6,796 nt of DNA from Gemmatimonadales bacterium. GTDB lineage: Bacteria; Gemmatimonadota; Gemmatimonadetes; Gemmatimonadales; GWC2-71-9. The position numbers were made by a program, and so were the translations under genes. Under the pieces are notes generated by a model. That model was not told the DNA's origin. It worked only from the letters and a program-made list of their open reading frames with translations, and made no database searches. Every line of letters starts with the position of its first letter. Position 1 is the stretch's first letter. This document shows, piece after piece, positions 1 through 5,991 of the stretch. The DNA lies in NCBI GenBank assembly GCA_013813145.1, contig JACCSE010000490.1, positions 1-6,796 of the forward strand. Reading direction: 5' to 3'.

Positions 1-614
1 CCGCCGCCACCGCCGTCACCGGGTTCTACCTTGAGCTCCCCGAGTGTGGGGAGGCGGTCGAAATCGGCCTCGACCGGCACCACGGCCAGCACCGGAGAGG
101 CGGGCGGGGTGTTCGGATCGAGGATGACGCGGTGGCCCGCGGTGGTGAACGCCACCGGCGCCTCGCCATCGGCGTGGGCCGTGGCCACGAGGATCCGATC
201 GTCTCCTCGCCAGGCGAGCCGGTGCGCCGGAACCGGCAGATAGAACTCGAGGGCCGGCGCGGCCCGCACGTCCATCTCCACCGCGGCATCGGCTTCCCGG
301 CCCGCGCGGGCGAGATCTCGCAAGGCGCCCCGATCGGCCCCGGTCAGAAAGCGCTGGAGGTGGAGCTTGCGCTCCGGCATCGGCGAGCGATCCAGCTCCC
401 CCTTGATGCGGGCGCGGAACGTGGGGTCGGCGAGGGCGAGCGCGAATCGGCGCGCCAGGCGCTCCCGCGCCGCGTGAGGGTGGCTGCGGCCTGCCGAGAC
501 AACGGCGGGGCCGTCCTCCGGCACGTCGGGAACAGGGTCCGGGCTGGTGCGCTCGGTGCATGCGGCGAGAACGGCCGCTGCGCCAAGCACGATGAGACGA
601 GTCCTGCGGGACAT
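1..614 (-). CDS. Putative lipoprotein of unknown function (3' end cut by window edge)
   Basis: The reading frame is open from an ATG at 614 to the window edge (204 complete codons), so the C-terminus is missing. Residues 1-19 form a lipoprotein signal peptide: basic MSRRTR, a hydrophobic stretch, then lipobox L16-A-A-C19. This predicts export and lipid anchoring at Cys19. A low-complexity Pro/Asp/Glu linker follows (about 22-42), then an Arg/Ala-rich probably helical region (about 47-115), then a beta-rich-looking segment (about 120-183). The visible part ends in a glycine run that may be a linker to a further domain outside the window. I do not recognise a family or catalytic motif. The start is well supported by an AAGGAGG site six-to-seven bases upstream. 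It lies 289 bp after the cyclase gene on the same strand and is probably transcribed separately. Lipoprotein nature is seen directly; any function would be guesswork. Confidence 0.8.
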   Translation of the reverse strand, partial: MSRRTRLIVLGAAAVLAACTERTSPDPVPDVPEDGPAVVSAGRSHPHAARERLARRFALALADPTFRARIKGELDRSPMPERKLHLQRFLTGADRGALRDLARAGREADAAVEMDVRAAPALEFYLPVPAHRLAWRGDDRILVATAHADGEAPVAFTTAGHRVILDPNTPPASPVLAVVPVEADFDRLPTLGELKVEPGDGGGG

Positions 615-618
615 GGCT

Positions 619-625
619 CCTCCTT
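619..625 (-). promoter_or_regulatory. Strong Shine-Dalgarno site of the left-edge lipoprotein
   Basis: On the minus strand the sequence AAGGAGG precedes the ATG at 614 by four bases of spacer. It is a full match to the anti-SD core and is the strongest ribosome binding site in the window. It fixes the start of the lipoprotein gene. Confidence 0.8.
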
Positions 626-642
626 GGATGAGTCACGCGCGC

Positions 643-662
643 GAACAACCACACGGTTGTCC
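643..662 (-). promoter_or_regulatory. Hairpin / inverted repeat in the lipoprotein leader
   Basis: ACAACC and GGTTGT form a perfect 6-bp inverted repeat around a 4-base spacer (645-660). Read as minus-strand RNA the stem grows to 8 bp through one G-U and one G-C pair, with loop GUGU. It lies about 28 bases upstream of the lipoprotein start. It could be a leader hairpin or a small dimeric-regulator operator; the sequence does not decide between them. No convincing -35/-10 pair was found around it. Confidence 0.4.
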
Positions 663-903
663 GACACGCGCCCAAGCTAGGAGCGGGGGTCGACCACACT
701 GGTATCGCGATTTTGCGAGCGAGAGCGGAAAGTCGGCGAGTCGGTGGGGTGGGAACTATTGGAGGAGGCGGCTTCGGTGTGCTAGGACAAGTGGACGCGG
801 ATGAACGCAGACAACTGCACGGATTGCTCCGCGCGCTCGTTATGCTCCTCGCCCCAGGACCTGGGAGCACGGTGGTGTGCTTTCACCACGTTCCACCACC
901 ACT
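663..903. other. Intergenic region between cyclase and lipoprotein genes
   Basis: Together with the lipoprotein leader this makes a 289-bp gap. I see no gene in it. Short plus-strand frames crossing it (for example from 801) lack a ribosome binding site and run antisense into the cyclase gene as Arg/Ser-rich shadow peptide. The stretch should hold the lipoprotein promoter, but no good sigma-70 match stands out. Two short hairpins lie near the cyclase end and are listed separately. Confidence 0.5.
843..889 (-). terminator. Two adjacent short hairpins downstream of the cyclase gene
   Basis: TGCTCC (843-848) pairs with GGAGCA (864-869), and GTGGTG (872-877) pairs with CACCAC (884-889, 6-base loop). 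They lie 15 to 60 bases past the cyclase stop in its direction of transcription. Neither is followed by a T-run on the minus strand, so they are not canonical intrinsic terminators. They may simply be 3'-end structure or chance in GC-rich DNA. Confidence 0.25.
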
Positions 904-1698
904 TCAAGATTCAGGCAGCAACGCCACGATCCGCAGCGGCCCGCCGCTTCCGCCCCGGATCTTCATCGGCAGCGCGACGACGAAGCTGCCGGTGGGCGGC
1001 AGCCGCTCGAGCTGAGTCACGTTCTCGAACGCGGGAACGTTCTCTCCCAGCAGCACCCGATGCGCCATGAACGTGGTGGACTGGCCGCGATCGATGCTCG
1101 GGGTGTCGATCCCCACTGCTTTCACCTTCCGGCCCACCAGCCACCGCGCCGCCGCGGAGTCGATGCCGGGAAAGTGCAGCTCGGCCACGGCTTCGGGCCC
1201 GGTCCTCGAGGTGCCTAGATAGCGCGCCTTGTCCGGCCACCGACGCGACCAGCCGGTTCGGATCAGCACGATCGTCCCCTCCGCCACACGGCCGTGGGTC
1301 GCCTCCCACTGCTCCAGCGCCGCGATGTCCACCTGATAGTCCCGATCCGTGTCCGCCCGCCGGGTCACGTCCACCACCGCGGCCGGCCCGATCAGCCGGT
1401 CGAGCGGCACCTGATCCGATGTGTGCCTTCCCTCGGCGAAGTGCACCGGCGCGTCGAGGTGGGTGCCTCCGTGCTCGGCGGCAGAGAAGTCGTTGGCGGC
1501 GTAGTAGTAGCCGCCGGGGGTCCGCTCCGCCGAGATCTCCTCGAGAGTGAACGGCCGCGCGGTGGGCCAGTAGATCGTCTCGGACGAGAAGTCGTGGCTG
1601 AGGTCGACCCAGGTGCCGGCAGGGAAGCCGACCGGCGGTGCCTCGGCGCGGCAGGCGAGCAGCGTGACAGCGAGAAGAAACAGCGTGGGGCGGCGCAT
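904..1698 (-). CDS. Cyclase-family (kynurenine formamidase-like) metal-dependent hydrolase, predicted lipoprotein
   Basis: This 264-aa protein belongs to the cyclase family (PF04199 type: KynB kynurenine formamidase, isatin hydrolase). The family metal-site motif HxGTHxDxPxHF is intact: H76-G-G-T-H80-L-D82-A-P-V-H86-F. By analogy to KynB, H76, H80 and D82 would bind metal and H86 would act in catalysis. Other family hallmarks are the early WVDLSHDF (about 30-37), LIRTGW (145-150), the FPGID segment (176-180) and AVGIDTPSID (194-203). The first 16 residues are a lipoprotein-like signal: MRRP, a hydrophobic core, then L13-L-A-C16. The enzyme is therefore probably exported and anchored, unlike cytoplasmic KynB. 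The ATG at 1698 has no clear ribosome binding site but is fixed by the signal peptide, and no in-frame start lies just upstream. It sits 67 bp after the threonine-aldolase-like gene. Substrate cannot be read from sequence; kynurenine formamidase is not assumed. Confidence 0.85.
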   Translation of the reverse strand: MRRPTLFLLAVTLLACRAEAPPVGFPAGTWVDLSHDFSSETIYWPTARPFTLEEISAERTPGGYYYAANDFSAAEHGGTHLDAPVHFAEGRHTSDQVPLDRLIGPAAVVDVTRRADTDRDYQVDIAALEQWEATHGRVAEGTIVLIRTGWSRRWPDKARYLGTSRTGPEAVAELHFPGIDSAAARWLVGRKVKAVGIDTPSIDRGQSTTFMAHRVLLGENVPAFENVTQLERLPPTGSFVVALPMKIRGGSGGPLRIVALLPES

Positions 1699-1742
1699 CG
1701 GAGCCCGATGGTTGGAGATGCGCCAAGATGCCGGGCGGGCGG

Positions 1743-1763
1743 CGGACGGCGCAAGCGCCGCCG
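1743..1763 (-). other. GC hairpin just past the threonine aldolase stop codon
   Basis: CGGCG and CGCCG pair around loop CAAG (1747-1760). The stem extends three more base pairs across one bulged A (1743-1745 with 1761-1763). It starts two bases past the aldolase stop. There is no T-run, so it is more likely a 3'-end or processing structure between the two genes, or chance, than an intrinsic terminator. Confidence 0.3.
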
Positions 1764-1765
1764 GC

Positions 1766-2800
1766 TCAGCCCTCCACCGCGGCGCGCGCCGCCGCCAATG
1801 CGCGCTCCACCCCGTCGGCCGGGACGTCGAGGTGAAGCACCGCTCGCACCGTCGTGGGCCCGAGATCGGTGAAGCGGACTCCGTGCGAGGCGAGCGTCCG
1901 CCTCGCGAACTCGCCCGCGCCGAGCCCGGCGCCGCTCACATCGAAGATGACGATGTTGGTGTCCACCCGGTCGGCGTCGAGCGCGATCCCGCGAATGCCG
2001 GCCAGCCCGCGTGCCAGCCGCCGGGCCCGCTCGTGGTCCTCCGCCAGCCGGTCCACGTGGTGCTCCAGGGCGTAGAGCCCGGCCGCGGCCAGGATCCCGG
2101 CCTGCCGCATGGCGCCCCCGTAACGCTGCTTGAACACCCACGCCGCCTCGATGAAATCGCTCGACCCCGCGAGCACCGCGCCGACCGGCGCGCCGAGCCC
2201 CTTGGTCAGGTCGATCCAGACCGAGTCGAACGGCGCCGCGAACGCCCGGGCCGGCGTCCCGCTCGCCACCACCGCGTTCAGGAGGCGGGCACCGTCCATG
2301 TGGCAGGCCAGGCCCCCCTCCCGCGCCGCGGCGCAGACCGCCTCGATCTGGGCCAGCGGCCAACAGACGCCGCCGACGATGTTGGCGGTCTGCTCCACCG
2401 AAACCACCCGGCTTCGCGGCATGAAGTGCAGCGGCGGCCGCACCGCGGCCCGGACCTGCTCGGCGGTGAACATGCCCCTCGGCCCCGGCAGCGTTCTGAA
2501 GATCGCGCCGACCGTGGCCGCGGCGCCGCCCGCCTCGTAGAGCAGCGGGTGGGCGAGCTCGTGCAGGAGGATCTCGTCTCCCGCCCGGCAGTGCACCGCG
2601 AACGCGACCTGATTGCACATGGTGCCGGAAGGGAGGAAGAGCGCCGCCTCCTTGCCGAGCAGCGCCGCCACGGTCTCCTGGAGGCGATTGACGGTGGGAT
2701 CCTCGCGGAGCTGCTCGTCGCCTACTTCCGCCTCGCACATGGCGCGGCGCATTGCGGGGGTAGGGCGGGTGACGGTATCGGAGAAGAGGTCGATGAGCAC
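1766..2800 (-). CDS. ltaE: Low-specificity L-threonine aldolase-like PLP enzyme
   Basis: This 344-aa protein is a fold-type I PLP enzyme of the beta-eliminating lyase/threonine aldolase family (PF01212 type), which cleaves L-threonine or L-allo-threonine to glycine and acetaldehyde. Evidence runs along the whole length. It opens with the family start IDLFSDTVTRPT. The conserved EDPTVNRLQE (33-42) and LFLPSGTMCNQ (54-64, phosphate-binding loop) follow. Next are H84 in HELAHPLLYEAGG (ring-stacking position), SVEQTAN (134-140) and H-M-D169-G-A-R172 (Asp to the pyridine nitrogen). The Schiff-base lysine K200 lies in DLTKGLGAPVG, and GGAMRQAG (228-235) completes the set. Length is normal for the family. 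The start is GTG at 2800: an in-frame TGA at 2807-2809 blocks a longer product, and the next Met would delete the conserved N-terminus. No Shine-Dalgarno site is visible, because the upstream sequence is the 7-bp repeat array. The symbol follows family similarity; exact stereospecificity is unknown. Confidence 0.9.
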   Translation of the reverse strand: MLIDLFSDTVTRPTPAMRRAMCEAEVGDEQLREDPTVNRLQETVAALLGKEAALFLPSGTMCNQVAFAVHCRAGDEILLHELAHPLLYEAGGAAATVGAIFRTLPGPRGMFTAEQVRAAVRPPLHFMPRSRVVSVEQTANIVGGVCWPLAQIEAVCAAAREGGLACHMDGARLLNAVVASGTPARAFAAPFDSVWIDLTKGLGAPVGAVLAGSSDFIEAAWVFKQRYGGAMRQAGILAAAGLYALEHHVDRLAEDHERARRLARGLAGIRGIALDADRVDTNIVIFDVSGAGLGAGEFARRTLASHGVRFTDLGPTTVRAVLHLDVPADGVERALAAARAAVEG

Positions 2801-2803
2801 GAT

Positions 2804-2881
2804 AGGTCACAGGTCACAGGTCGCAGGTCACAGGTCGCAGGCCGCAGGTCTGGGTGACTTGAGACCTGTGACCTGCGACCT
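2804..2881. repeat. Tandem 7-bp repeat array with inverted copies (19-bp perfect inverted repeat)
   Basis: On the plus strand seven heptamers follow head to tail: AGGTCAC (2804), AGGTCAC (2811), AGGTCGC (2818), AGGTCAC (2825), AGGTCGC (2832), AGGCCGC (2839) and AGGTCTG (2846). After a short spacer the unit returns in reverse orientation (2863-2881). As a result AGGTCGCAGGTCACAGGTC (2818-2836) is a perfect 19-bp inverted match to 2863-2881, with a 26-base loop. A shorter alternative stem pairs 2845-2851 with 2862-2868, and 12-bp alternatives exist in other registers (for example 2804-2815). The array fills the space between the permease stop codon (2882-2884) and the aldolase GTG (2798-2800). 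The permease-to-aldolase transcript would therefore fold here. Whether it is a regulatory structure, a dispersed genomic repeat or a slippage product is open. Confidence 0.9.
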
Positions 2882-4582
2882 CTAGAACTCCATCTGCTCG
2901 ATGCGCCGGGCGCTGAGCCGGAGAGGAACGACGGTGGCCGCGACGAGGATCCCGACCACCGCCGTTCCGGCGAGGAGGAGCTCGGGAGTGGCTCCCAGAG
3001 CCTCACCCCGCTGATGGGCCCGCAGGTGCGCCGTCACCGGCACCGCCTCGATCATGATTACGATGGCGAGGAGACAGAGGCTCGCCATCATGTACACCAC
3101 GCCCCCGAAGCTGGTCGGGATCTGGGCGGCGTTCTCGGTGCCGAACTGGGGGTAGAACACCCCGAAGCTGAGCGCCAGCGCGCAGACCGCGAGCGTGTAG
3201 AGCAGGATGGTACCCACGCTCACCACCATCATGAAGGGACTCACCCGGAGGAGCCAGTTGGTCAGCAGCGTGATGCAGAGCGCCAGCCCCAGCAGCGGGA
3301 GCGTTCCAAACCAGTACTTGCTCCAGAGCATCGTCGCGGGTTTGAGCGGGCTCGAGCGGAGCAGCCACATCTGCCGGCCTTCGAGCGAGACACCCGGAAA
3401 GACGAACCGGGCCGCGATCGCCGCCAGCACGAAGCCGGCCAGCCCCAGATTGAGGAACGAGATGATCGTCACCAGAGTGAACGGGATCCGCTCGCCGGAG
3501 TGGATCGGCAGCGCGCTGATGTTGAAGATGTAAATCATCAGCAGCACCGCGAGCAGGATGAGCTGGCTCCACTGGGAATTGTCCCGGAAGAAGAGCCGCA
3601 TGTCCTTGAGCAGGAACTCCCGCTCGGTCGGTGGCAACGCCTGCATGATGCCTCCGATCGCCCCGCGGAGCGGCCGCCGCACCTTCCGCTCCGCCCCTTC
3701 CTGGGCCTTTGAGTATCCCAGGCGGAAGAGCCGGCGGTGGACTACGATGCCGGCCGCGAGGGCCGCGGCCGCCGCACCCCAGAGTCGGGCGACGGGATCC
3801 GGATCGGACACGCGCAGCAGCCAGTTCATGATCATTCCCGCGGCCCACTCGCTGGGCAGGAGATCGCTGGTCGGCGTGCGCAGGACCACCAGGTAGTCCA
3901 CGAAGTTCTGAAACCCCTCGGGCCGGGCAAGCTGCTCCGGCCGCATGAACCGGAGGGACAACACCAGGACGCCCAGCACGCCGAGGCCGAGCAGGCCCAG
4001 CAGCTCCCGAGTGCGCCGGGCGGGGAAGACATTCACCAGCAGGACCGTGACGATCGTGCCGAGCACCGCGGGCAGGATCAGGAACGGCACGAACGCCGCG
4101 AGGGCCACGAAGGGAAACAGCGGCCCGCCCGAGAATACGATGCCGTACGCCGTGAGGATCGGCAGGGCGAGCAGCGCCACCATCCAGGAGGAGTGCACCA
4201 CCGTCTCGCCCAGCTTGGCGAGGTACAGTCGCATGCCGCCGACGGGCGCCGCGACCAGCAGGTCGAGGTCCTTGGCCAGGAAGAAAGTCGAAAGCGCCGT
4301 GATGACGTTGGAGAGCAGCAGAATGGACAGAAAGGCGAGAAGGATGACGGCCAGCATTTTGCCCGCCAGCAGGTCGCCGATGTCGGGCACCCGCTGGATG
4401 TAGCTCAATACCCGGTAGGCCACCCCGAACACGGCGGCCCAGAAGCCCGCGCCGACGAGCAGCACCAGCGCGCCCCGGGTGCGCGACCCCTGCCGCTCCT
4501 GCCGCAGCCGGGCCAGCGCGCCCCGCCACTTAGGGGTGAGGATGGTCCAGAGCGCGGGTTGCGAGCGATCGCCGATCTCCAC
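2882..4582 (-). CDS. ABC-2-type exporter permease, ~12 transmembrane segments
   Basis: This integral membrane protein is the partner of the ABC ATPase encoded one base upstream. From the GTG at 4582 it has 566 residues. After a short polar start with ALWTILTPKW (10-19), hydrophobic segments lie near residues 37-57, 75-98, 133-150, 158-184, 194-211 and 268-283. A second set lies near 340-356, 367-395, 425-441, 450-475, 494-514 and 535-553. About twelve spans in two halves are joined by a charged cytoplasmic stretch (about 284-339). That stretch contains the motif EREFLLKDMRLFFRDNSQWSQ (320-340), typical as I recall of putative ABC exporter permeases of the PF16949 type. The substrate is unknown. 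The frame also allows a GTG at 4627 that would overlap the ATPase gene by 44 bp and add 15 residues. The 4582 start is preferred because it directly follows the ATPase stop (TGA-C-GTG) and leaves the family-like N-terminus intact. Neither start has a strong ribosome binding site. Confidence 0.85.
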   Translation of the reverse strand: MEIGDRSQPALWTILTPKWRGALARLRQERQGSRTRGALVLLVGAGFWAAVFGVAYRVLSYIQRVPDIGDLLAGKMLAVILLAFLSILLLSNVITALSTFFLAKDLDLLVAAPVGGMRLYLAKLGETVVHSSWMVALLALPILTAYGIVFSGGPLFPFVALAAFVPFLILPAVLGTIVTVLLVNVFPARRTRELLGLLGLGVLGVLVLSLRFMRPEQLARPEGFQNFVDYLVVLRTPTSDLLPSEWAAGMIMNWLLRVSDPDPVARLWGAAAAALAAGIVVHRRLFRLGYSKAQEGAERKVRRPLRGAIGGIMQALPPTEREFLLKDMRLFFRDNSQWSQLILLAVLLMIYIFNISALPIHSGERIPFTLVTIISFLNLGLAGFVLAAIAARFVFPGVSLEGRQMWLLRSSPLKPATMLWSKYWFGTLPLLGLALCITLLTNWLLRVSPFMMVVSVGTILLYTLAVCALALSFGVFYPQFGTENAAQIPTSFGGVVYMMASLCLLAIVIMIEAVPVTAHLRAHQRGEALGATPELLLAGTAVVGILVAATVVPLRLSARRIEQMEF

Positions 4583-4583
4583 G

Positions 4584-5342
4584 TCAGGCTTCGAGCACGG
4601 CGTCGAGCTGATGCTCGCGCAGCCCACCGGTGAGCTTGAGGAAAACTTCCTCCAGGCTCATGTCGCCGCTGGCGGTCTGCCGCCGCACTTCGTCCATGGT
4701 GCCGTGTGCGGCGACCTTGCCGCGGTACACGATGGCGATCCGGTCGCACACCTGCTCGGCTATCTCGAGGGTGTGGGTGCTCATGAGCACCGTGCCTCCG
4801 CGATCCACGAACTGGCGGAAGAGATCCTTGAGCAGCCGGGCGCTCTTGGGGTCGAGCCCGACCATCGGCTCATCCACGACGATGACCGCCGGGCGATGCA
4901 CCAGCGCGCCCGAGATGATGAGCTTCTGACGCATGCCGTGACTGTACGATTCGGTCAGCTCGTCCTTCCAGCGGGTCAGCTCGAACAGCTCCAGCAGCTC
5001 GTCGATCCGGCGCTCGACCGCCGGACCCTCCTGGCCGTAGAGCGCGGCGGCGAAGCGGAGGAACTCACCTCCGGTCAGCTTGTCGTAGACGAAAGGCCGG
5101 TCGGGGATGTACCCCATGCGGTGCTTCGCCTCGAGCGGGTGGGTTCCGATGTCGATACCGCCTACCTCCACGGTGCCGGCGGTGGGCCGGAGGATGCCGG
5201 CGATCATGCGGATGGTCGTGGTCTTCCCGGCGCCGTTGGGACCGAGGAGCCCGAACAGCTCGCCCCGGGGCACCTCGAGGTCGATCCCGTCCACCGCCGT
5301 GAACCTTCCGTAGCGCTTCACCAGTCCCGTCAGCCGGATCAC
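4584..5342 (-). CDS. ABC transporter ATP-binding protein (exporter type)
   Basis: This 252-aa nucleotide-binding subunit would power the adjacent permease. It has Walker A G34-PNGAGKT41, Walker B VIVVDEP (153-159) with catalytic Glu158, D-loop GLDP (162-165) and switch His190 in STH. The signature loop is YSHGMRQK (133-140) rather than LSGGQ. The Q-loop position reads GYIPDRPFVYDKLTGGEF (78-95), with Asp81 where Gln is usual. Both variations are common, as I recall, in EcsA/YtrB-like and other ABC-2 exporter ATPases, so the protein is probably active. The start is a GTG at 5342 overlapping the macro-gene stop as GTGA, with GGAGGT four bases upstream. It ends one base before the permease start. 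The pair forms an exporter of unknown substrate. Confidence 0.93.
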   Translation of the reverse strand: MIRLTGLVKRYGRFTAVDGIDLEVPRGELFGLLGPNGAGKTTTIRMIAGILRPTAGTVEVGGIDIGTHPLEAKHRMGYIPDRPFVYDKLTGGEFLRFAAALYGQEGPAVERRIDELLELFELTRWKDELTESYSHGMRQKLIISGALVHRPAVIVVDEPMVGLDPKSARLLKDLFRQFVDRGGTVLMSTHTLEIAEQVCDRIAIVYRGKVAAHGTMDEVRRQTASGDMSLEEVFLKLTGGLREHQLDAVLEA

Positions 5343-5836
5343 GCAAACCTCCGCACAATGGCTTCGACCGTTTCCCGTTCGTCCTCCCGCTCCACCACGA
5401 TCCGCAGCTCGGATGGGTGGTCCGCCGCGCCTGGCCGCGGGAAGGTCTCGGCCAGGAGCGTCGCGGCTTCCTCCACGGTGAGCTGCCCGGCGCCGGCTCC
5501 TACCAGGGGGGCGGCCACGACGCCGAGCGCCCAGTCACCCGCGCGCTGCCAAGCCGACAGCAGCGCACGCCGGACAACGTCCCGTCCCACCGGGGAACGC
5601 TCGTCACGGAGCACCACGTGCAGCACGTAGGGTGCCGCGAGGTCACCTCCACCGGTGACAACCGCGGCTCCCGCCTCCAACTCCGTGGTAGCCCGCCTTT
5701 GCGCGGCGAAACCGTCACCTGCCAGCCGGTCGAGCCGGGACATGGCCGGGGTGAGTGGCGCAAGGCCACTGTCGGCCGGCCGCAACACCGCGTCCACCTG
5801 GACAAATGCGAGGTCGTCGACCACGACCCGGATCAC
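5339..5836 (-). CDS. Divergent macro-domain protein
   Basis: This 165-aa single-domain protein matches the macro fold (ADP-ribose/nucleotide-binding) in several blocks. An N-terminal strand and DxxxVDAVLRPAD (8-22) sit where macro proteins have VDAIVNAAN. GAAVVTGGGDLAAPYVLHVV (56-75) corresponds to the conserved A-x-x-T-x-G-x-L-x-x-x-x-I-H-x-V. APLVGAGAGQLTVEEAATLLAETF (109-132) corresponds to the P-x-x-G-x-G-x-G phosphate loop and following helix. The NAAN element and the glycine-rich catalytic loop after it are replaced by RPAD and a Pro/Leu/Arg segment (23-40). De-ADP-ribosylation is therefore doubtful, and a different ligand or a purely structural role is possible. The start is GTG at 5836, overlapping the small upstream ORF as GTGA. 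The stop overlaps the ATPase start in the same way. Coupling to an ABC exporter is seen; a functional link is inferred only. Confidence 0.75.
   Translation of the reverse strand: MIRVVVDDLAFVQVDAVLRPADSGLAPLTPAMSRLDRLAGDGFAAQRRATTELEAGAAVVTGGGDLAAPYVLHVVLRDERSPVGRDVVRRALLSAWQRAGDWALGVVAAPLVGAGAGQLTVEEAATLLAETFPRPGAADHPSELRIVVEREDERETVEAIVRRFA
5347..5352 (-). promoter_or_regulatory. Shine-Dalgarno site deciding the ATPase GTG start
   Basis: GGAGGT on the minus strand, four bases before the GTG at 5342, lies inside the last codons of the macro gene. It supports the GTG start and a re-initiation-type coupling at the GTGA junction. Confidence 0.65.
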
Positions 5837-5991
5837 CTCGCCCCCAGCTCCCGGTAGCGGGCGAGCGCGGCCAGGGAAGATCCAGCCCGTGTCAGGGCGT
5901 CTGCCTGTTCGAGCGGCCCGGACGCAAGCGGCACCGCGCCCACAGGTGCCGGTCCGGGGGCGGCGACAGGCTCTACGGAAATGAGAATCAT
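5833..5991 (-). CDS. Small protein of unknown function (~52 aa), head of the coupled gene run
   Basis: A short minus-strand frame begins MILISVEPVAAP and ends ARYRELGAR. It consists of a short hydrophobic beta-like start, a Pro/Ala/Gly-rich middle, and a C-terminal helix rich in Ala, Leu and Arg (about residues 28-52). No cysteines, membrane segment or known motif are seen. Support for it being real is threefold. Its TGA overlaps the macro-gene GTG as GTGA, the same junction type as the next gene pair. The C-terminal half has plausible helical composition. About 75% of its third codon positions are G or C. The ATG at 5991 is chosen because GAGGG precedes it by five bases; an in-frame ATG at 6003 would add four residues but has no ribosome binding site. 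It could alternatively be non-coding leader of the macro gene. Confidence 0.5.
   Translation of the reverse strand: MILISVEPVAAPGPAPVGAVPLASGPLEQADALTRAGSSLAALARYRELGAR

Noticed and set aside
36..53. CTCCCC/GGGGAG hairpin
   Set aside because: It lies inside the coding sequence of the lipoprotein gene, with no T-run and no gene end nearby.
801..1070. Plus-strand frame starting MNADNCTDC in the cyclase-lipoprotein gap
   Set aside because: The cysteine-rich start is eye-catching, but there is no ribosome binding site, and two-thirds of the frame is an Arg/Ser-rich antisense of the cyclase gene.
1392..2810. 472-codon minus-strand frame overlapping the aldolase and cyclase genes
   Set aside because: It is out of frame with both enzymes and gives low-complexity Arg/Gly/Pro peptide. 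The threonine aldolase frame has every catalytic motif.
2804..2838. AGGTCA direct repeats resembling nuclear-receptor half-sites
   Set aside because: Those are eukaryotic elements; every gene here is bacterial, and the similarity follows from the short heptamer unit.
1613..2857. Long plus-strand frame (414 codons) opposite the threonine aldolase and cyclase genes
   Set aside because: It is an antisense shadow in GC-rich DNA: Arg/Ala/Gly/His-rich, no domain, no ribosome binding site, and it reads through the repeat array. The minus-strand proteins match known families over their full lengths.
2804..2881. Possible CRISPR array or coding tandem-peptide repeat
   Set aside because: Units are 7 bp with no spacers, and frames through the array are short shadows of the repeat with no start signal. 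It is an intergenic DNA or RNA repeat.
4583..4627. Longer permease start at GTG 4627
   Set aside because: It would add 15 residues unlike the rest and a 44-bp overlap, with no ribosome binding site. The GTG one base after the ATPase stop is more economical, though the longer form cannot be excluded.
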